Source of the DNA: an uncultured Akkermansia sp.
GTDB taxonomy: Bacteria > Verrucomicrobiota > Verrucomicrobiia > Verrucomicrobiales > Akkermansiaceae
Direction of reading: 5' to 3'
DNA length: 16,428 nt
Assembly (NCBI GenBank): GCA_904502165.1
Contig: CAJGDB010000035.1
Span: forward strand, 1 to 16,428
Positions 13,864 through 16,428 of the stretch are shown piece by piece. The position numbers were made by a program, and so were the translations under genes. Each line of letters begins with the position of its first letter. Position 1 is the stretch's first letter. The notes below the pieces were generated by a model. The model was not told the DNA's origin. It did not search any database and saw nothing but the letters and a program-made list of their open reading frames with translations.

Positions 13864-14748
13864 ATGACGGCATTTTCACGCAACGCGCGCAGCGAGGGCG
13901 AGGCCCGGTATCGACAGATGCTGGAGCAGGCCCCTTCGTTCATCTGGAAACGCTTTGCGGATGGTGTTTCGCTGCGCATGCGTATGTTTGCCCCACGTGG
14001 GCATCGTCCGGAGCACTTTGCCCCGGCGGTCATGTTCTTCTGCGGGGGAATGTGGTCGCTGGACTACACAACGGAATTCGTTTCCTGGGCCGTGCATCTT
14101 GCTCATCGCGGCATTGTGTGCCTGCTACCCGAATACCGCACCAGAGCCCGTTACAATGTGCAGGCTGATGACATCATCGGCGATGGCCTCGATGCCTGGA
14201 AATGGCTGCACCACAACGCCGCCGGACTGGGTATCGATGTAGCGCGCATTACACTGGCCGGGGCCGATGCAGGCGGACTCATGGCCCTGAACTGCGCCAT
14301 GCAGCCCATGATTCATGAAAAGAAATGGTGGGAGTTCAAGAAAGAAGACATCCTGCCCCTGCAGCCGGCCTGTGTGGCGATTTTCCGAGGCGTAGTGGAT
14401 ACCGATGCGCCGGAAGCTCGCCAGTTGAACATTCCGGTAGAAGCCATGAATCCGAATGCGGTAAACCCCTGTGCCTTGTTGCGCCGCAAGTTGCCCCCTC
14501 TGTTCTGCGCCCACGGCATGCTGGATCCCCTGCTCGATTTCGAGATGCGCCAGTGGTTCTGCGATGAATGGGAGAGCCTGGGCAATAAGGTAGAGCTGAT
14601 TCTCTCCCCCACAGCAGACCACACCATTACTCAGTTCGACGTAAGCCCGGCCACTTTCGAGCAGCTCCTGCTCGGATGGGAGGACTTCATGGTACGCGAA
14701 GCCATCTGGCCGGAGCCGGAGGTGGAAACCGATGCGCTGATGATGTAG
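13864..14748 (+). CDS. alpha/beta hydrolase (esterase/HSL-like fold), nucleophile Ser replaced by Asp
   Basis: 294 residues with the alpha/beta hydrolase fold of the hormone-sensitive lipase or Aes-type esterase group. The oxyanion loop, usually HGGGW, is FFCGGMW (Cys60). The nucleophile elbow, normally GxSAGG, reads GADAGG, so the catalytic Ser is Asp135. The remaining triad residues appear intact: Asp221 in AHGMLDP and His253 in TADHTITQF. Asp nucleophiles occur in haloalkane dehalogenases and epoxide hydrolases, which use the same fold, but this oxyanion loop is not theirs, so it may be a pseudoenzyme or a divergent enzyme. There is no signal peptide, so it is probably cytosolic. It is transcribed alone: divergent from the secreted unknown, convergent with psd, whose stop lies 12 nt away. 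The fold is confident; activity is uncertain. Confidence 0.85.
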   Translation: MTAFSRNARSEGEARYRQMLEQAPSFIWKRFADGVSLRMRMFAPRGHRPEHFAPAVMFFCGGMWSLDYTTEFVSWAVHLAHRGIVCLLPEYRTRARYNVQADDIIGDGLDAWKWLHHNAAGLGIDVARITLAGADAGGLMALNCAMQPMIHEKKWWEFKKEDILPLQPACVAIFRGVVDTDAPEARQLNIPVEAMNPNAVNPCALLRRKLPPLFCAHGMLDPLLDFEMRQWFCDEWESLGNKVELILSPTADHTITQFDVSPATFEQLLLGWEDFMVREAIWPEPEVETDALMM

Positions 14749-14754
14749 GAACGG

Positions 14755-14768
14755 TCCGCTTCAGCGGA
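14755..14768. other. small palindrome at the junction of convergent stops
   Basis: TCCGCT-TC-AGCGGA spans the 12-nt gap between the hydrolase stop (14746-14748) and the psd stop (14761-14763) and overlaps the psd end. No T-run follows, so it is at best a weak transcription stop; the two convergent messages likely overlap. Confidence 0.3.
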
Positions 14769-15666
14769 TGATGGTGCCCAGGGTATCTCCCATGCGGGCA
14801 AAGGTTTCGGTGCAGTTGGCACTATTGGTCAGGATGTCCTCCGCCAGTTTCACACGCCCGGGTTCAAAGAAGGTCATGACCGTAGAGCCACCGAAGCCGA
14901 AATAGCCGTGTTCGTCGCCCTTGGCGACAGGTTTACCGGGCTCATAGGTCTGGTAAATAGCACCCACGCCTGTGGCCCCGACAGCAAGGCAGAGAACATC
15001 CCCCATGTTTTCTGTATGCAGAACAGTCAGTTCGCGCTTGTTGGTCCACAGCCATGCCAGATTGTGCCGCAGGCAATAAGGAGAAACGCTGGCAAGCGGC
15101 CCCGGAATCCGGACAGGAGCTTCCGGCACACCGGCAACCGGAAAATGGAAGCGGTGGTAGTCCACCGGGCAGAGTCTTGAGAGTACTACTGTGCCGTGGG
15201 CGTACTTCTCTGCCAGTTCGGCGCTGCCCAGCAGGGCGGCCAGGTCAAAGCTCTGGTTTTTCACAAATACACCCGTAATCTCAGAAGCATCCTGCCAGCC
15301 GCTGTGGCGGGCATCTGCAGGCAAGGCCACCTGCCCGTCAGCACAAAGAGGGCGCGCACCGGGAGTCAGCTTACGGTAAAAGAAGTCATTGAAACTGGTG
15401 TACTGCTCCACAGGGCGCTCATAATCGGCCATGTTAATATTGTACTCCTCTACAAAAGCGCGGAGTTTCTCCGGACTGCCACTGCTGCGGGTATCCTTCA
15501 TCCACCCCATGATACGGGAGAAGAAAGCTCGTTTGATAAGCAGATGCAGACTCAGCTTGCCAAGCGGAGTGCCATACACCCAGCGAAGAGCGGCTTCTCC
15601 CAACACTTTTTCCTGTTCCAGTTGTCCGGTGTAGCGATTGTATAAGGTGATGCCCTGAGAATTCAT
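14761..15666 (-). CDS. psd: phosphatidylserine decarboxylase
   Basis: 301 residues. It decarboxylates phosphatidylserine to phosphatidylethanolamine at the inner membrane, the last step of PE synthesis. It is made as a proenzyme that cuts itself before a Ser, which becomes a pyruvoyl group. Visible motifs: SFNDFFYRKLTPGARP (91-106), PADAR (117-120 region), the catalytic RLCPVDYHRFHFP (Asp169, His171, His174), a further conserved His in HNLAWLW (His201) and the cleavage site FGFGGSTVMTFF, giving Gly260/Ser261. GGST instead of the E. coli LGST is typical of the non-enterobacterial (eukaryote/Clostridium-like) class. All triad residues needed for self-cleavage are present. It has its own promoter just upstream and is convergent with the hydrolase gene. 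The phosphatidylserine synthase partner gene is not in this window. Confidence 0.96.
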   Translation of the reverse strand: MNSQGITLYNRYTGQLEQEKVLGEAALRWVYGTPLGKLSLHLLIKRAFFSRIMGWMKDTRSSGSPEKLRAFVEEYNINMADYERPVEQYTSFNDFFYRKLTPGARPLCADGQVALPADARHSGWQDASEITGVFVKNQSFDLAALLGSAELAEKYAHGTVVLSRLCPVDYHRFHFPVAGVPEAPVRIPGPLASVSPYCLRHNLAWLWTNKRELTVLHTENMGDVLCLAVGATGVGAIYQTYEPGKPVAKGDEHGYFGFGGSTVMTFFEPGRVKLAEDILTNSANCTETFARMGDTLGTIIR

Positions 15667-15674
15667 ACGCAGAT

Positions 15675-15703
15675 ACTATAACAGACAGAGCGGGATAAAA
15701 CAA
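15675..15703 (-). promoter_or_regulatory. promoter of psd, leaderless spacing
   Basis: On the minus strand TTGTTT (15698-15703) and TATAGT (15675-15680, five of six to consensus) are separated by 17 nt. Only 8 nt lie between the -10 box and ATG 15666, so the transcript would start within about two bases of the start codon. Confidence 0.5.
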
Positions 15704-15742
15704 GCTCGTTCTAGCACGCTCCGGCAATGTGCTGAAATTATG

Positions 15743-16428
15743 TCAACTACCCGGAAAAATATCCCGCATGTCATTATACCCCATCGACGAATTGCGCGGA
15801 AGAGAACGCGGTGCAGGCTGTGGCTTGAACGCATCTTCCTCTTCCTCATCATCAAACATGCTGCGTACGCGGGCAGAAAGAGCCTCTCCGTTTTCCCGTT
15901 CCTCCTTCCTGGGGAACACATTCAGGTTGCCAATCGGGCGCGCAGGAGCTGCTGCATGGCTGGCCATCATCCGCTCCAGGTCATCATCAACCTCTCCGAA
16001 CATATCGGCCACCCGGTTCATGGGCTCCGCGGGCATTTCATCCTCGGGTGTACCAAAGGCCATATCGAGATTAAACTCGCTCTGGCGGGCCTCACGCGAA
16101 ATCACGGCAGGTGCCGGCGCAGGAGCGGGTGCCGGTGCGGGAATAGGTTCCCATACCGGCAAGGGCTCCTCAACAGGCTCTGGGGCGACCTCTGCCGCCA
16201 GGGCCGGCTCTTCTGCTGGCAGCGTCATATCCTCCTCCGGTTCAAGCAGCGGTTCTCCGCCATCCTCATCCTCTGCGTCTTCCGAAAGAGCCGTGGCCTC
16301 CTCTACCGGGGAAACATCCTCCACGCTATCTGCCCCCCCTTCGAAAGCAGTCTCCGGTTCCTCTGCAGCCAGAAGAGCAGCCTCATTATCAGCCTGAATG
16401 GCAGCCTGCATTTCACGATAATCCACGG
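15743..16428 (-). CDS. acidic Pro/Ala-rich protein of unknown function, C-terminal part (runs off window)
   Basis: At least 227 residues, ending at the TGA at 15743-15745. The frame is open to the right edge. A GTG at 16426 could be a start, but two bases remain and the gene more likely continues beyond the window, so it is called partial. Composition is extreme: residues 12-90 of the visible part are dominated by Glu, Asp, Ala and Pro, followed by a (Pro-Ala)6 tract, then a less biased tail with FNLDMAFGTPEDE, RVADMFGEVDDDLERMM and SARVRSMFDDEEEEDAF. It is probably mostly disordered, with short hydrophobic motifs that could be binding sites. No signal peptide or domain is recognised here. 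It lies upstream of psd on the same strand, with no clear terminator between, but psd has its own promoter. Confidence 0.7.
   Translation of the reverse strand, partial: VDYREMQAAIQADNEAALLAAEEPETAFEGGADSVEDVSPVEEATALSEDAEDEDGGEPLLEPEEDMTLPAEEPALAAEVAPEPVEEPLPVWEPIPAPAPAPAPAPAVISREARQSEFNLDMAFGTPEDEMPAEPMNRVADMFGEVDDDLERMMASHAAAPARPIGNLNVFPRKEERENGEALSARVRSMFDDEEEEDAFKPQPAPRSLPRNSSMGYNDMRDIFPGS
16106..16141 (-). repeat. (Pro-Ala)6-coding tandem repeat
   Basis: Six imperfect CCN-GCN units encode alternating Pro-Ala within the acidic protein. Such tracts form stiff extended linkers. Codon choice varies between units, so it is not a simple recent slippage array. Confidence 0.75.

Noticed and set aside
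15713..15733. AGCAC-N11-GTGCT hairpin as terminator of the acidic protein gene
   Set aside because: Only a 5-bp stem and no T-run on the minus strand; too weak to call.
16424..16426. GTG 16426 as the real start of the acidic protein
   Set aside because: It is two bases from the window edge with no visible binding site, so it cannot be told from an internal Val codon; the gene is reported as partial.

Overview
The window looks like part of a chromosome from a Gram-negative, double-membraned bacterium, most likely Verrucomicrobiota and perhaps close to Akkermansia. This rests on general character: moderately GC-rich coding, weak Shine-Dalgarno sequences, many secreted or lipoprotein products, TPR/ExbBD clusters and a long U32 protein. 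There is no rRNA or marker gene, so the placement is an inference. The genes are tightly packed. I see no tRNA, rRNA, CRISPR array, transposase or integrase, and no gene-free stretch over 300 bases.

Minus-strand left half (1-8304). A partial GNAT-like acetyltransferase runs off the left edge. A strong terminator (242-276) separates it from a five-gene unit transcribed from about 6843 down to 292: a MotA/TolQ/ExbB proton-channel subunit, two different ExbD/TolR subunits, a secreted TPR-like protein of about 1142 residues, and a second secreted helical protein. Two intercistronic hairpins lie inside this unit, one beside a G-quadruplex motif. No TonB, TolA or outer-membrane receptor is present, so it is a candidate proton-motive-force-driven envelope machine whose partner may be the TPR protein. 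Upstream, on the same strand, lie a compact alkaline phosphatase lipoprotein and a tiny Cys/Pro-rich lipoprotein, each with its own terminator.

Plus-strand middle (8439-12775). A well-formed promoter drives an apparent three-gene operon: a membrane-anchored AsmA-like protein with an acidic tail, a 74-residue IF-1-like OB-fold protein, and an 813-residue U32-family protein with two four-cysteine clusters. The last two suggest a role in ribosome or RNA modification. A bidirectional-looking terminator closes the operon against a convergent gene for a secreted protein of unknown function with an NTF2-like front half.

Right part (12794-16428). A divergent intergenic region drives the secreted unknown (minus) and an alpha/beta hydrolase (plus) whose nucleophile Ser is replaced by Asp. 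Convergent to the hydrolase is phosphatidylserine decarboxylase (psd, GGST type). The right edge holds the C-terminal part of a very acidic, Pro/Ala-rich protein of unknown function.

Several monocistronic or first genes have sigma70-like promoters placed so close to the ATG that the mRNAs would be leaderless or nearly so, matching the scarcity of clear ribosome binding sites.
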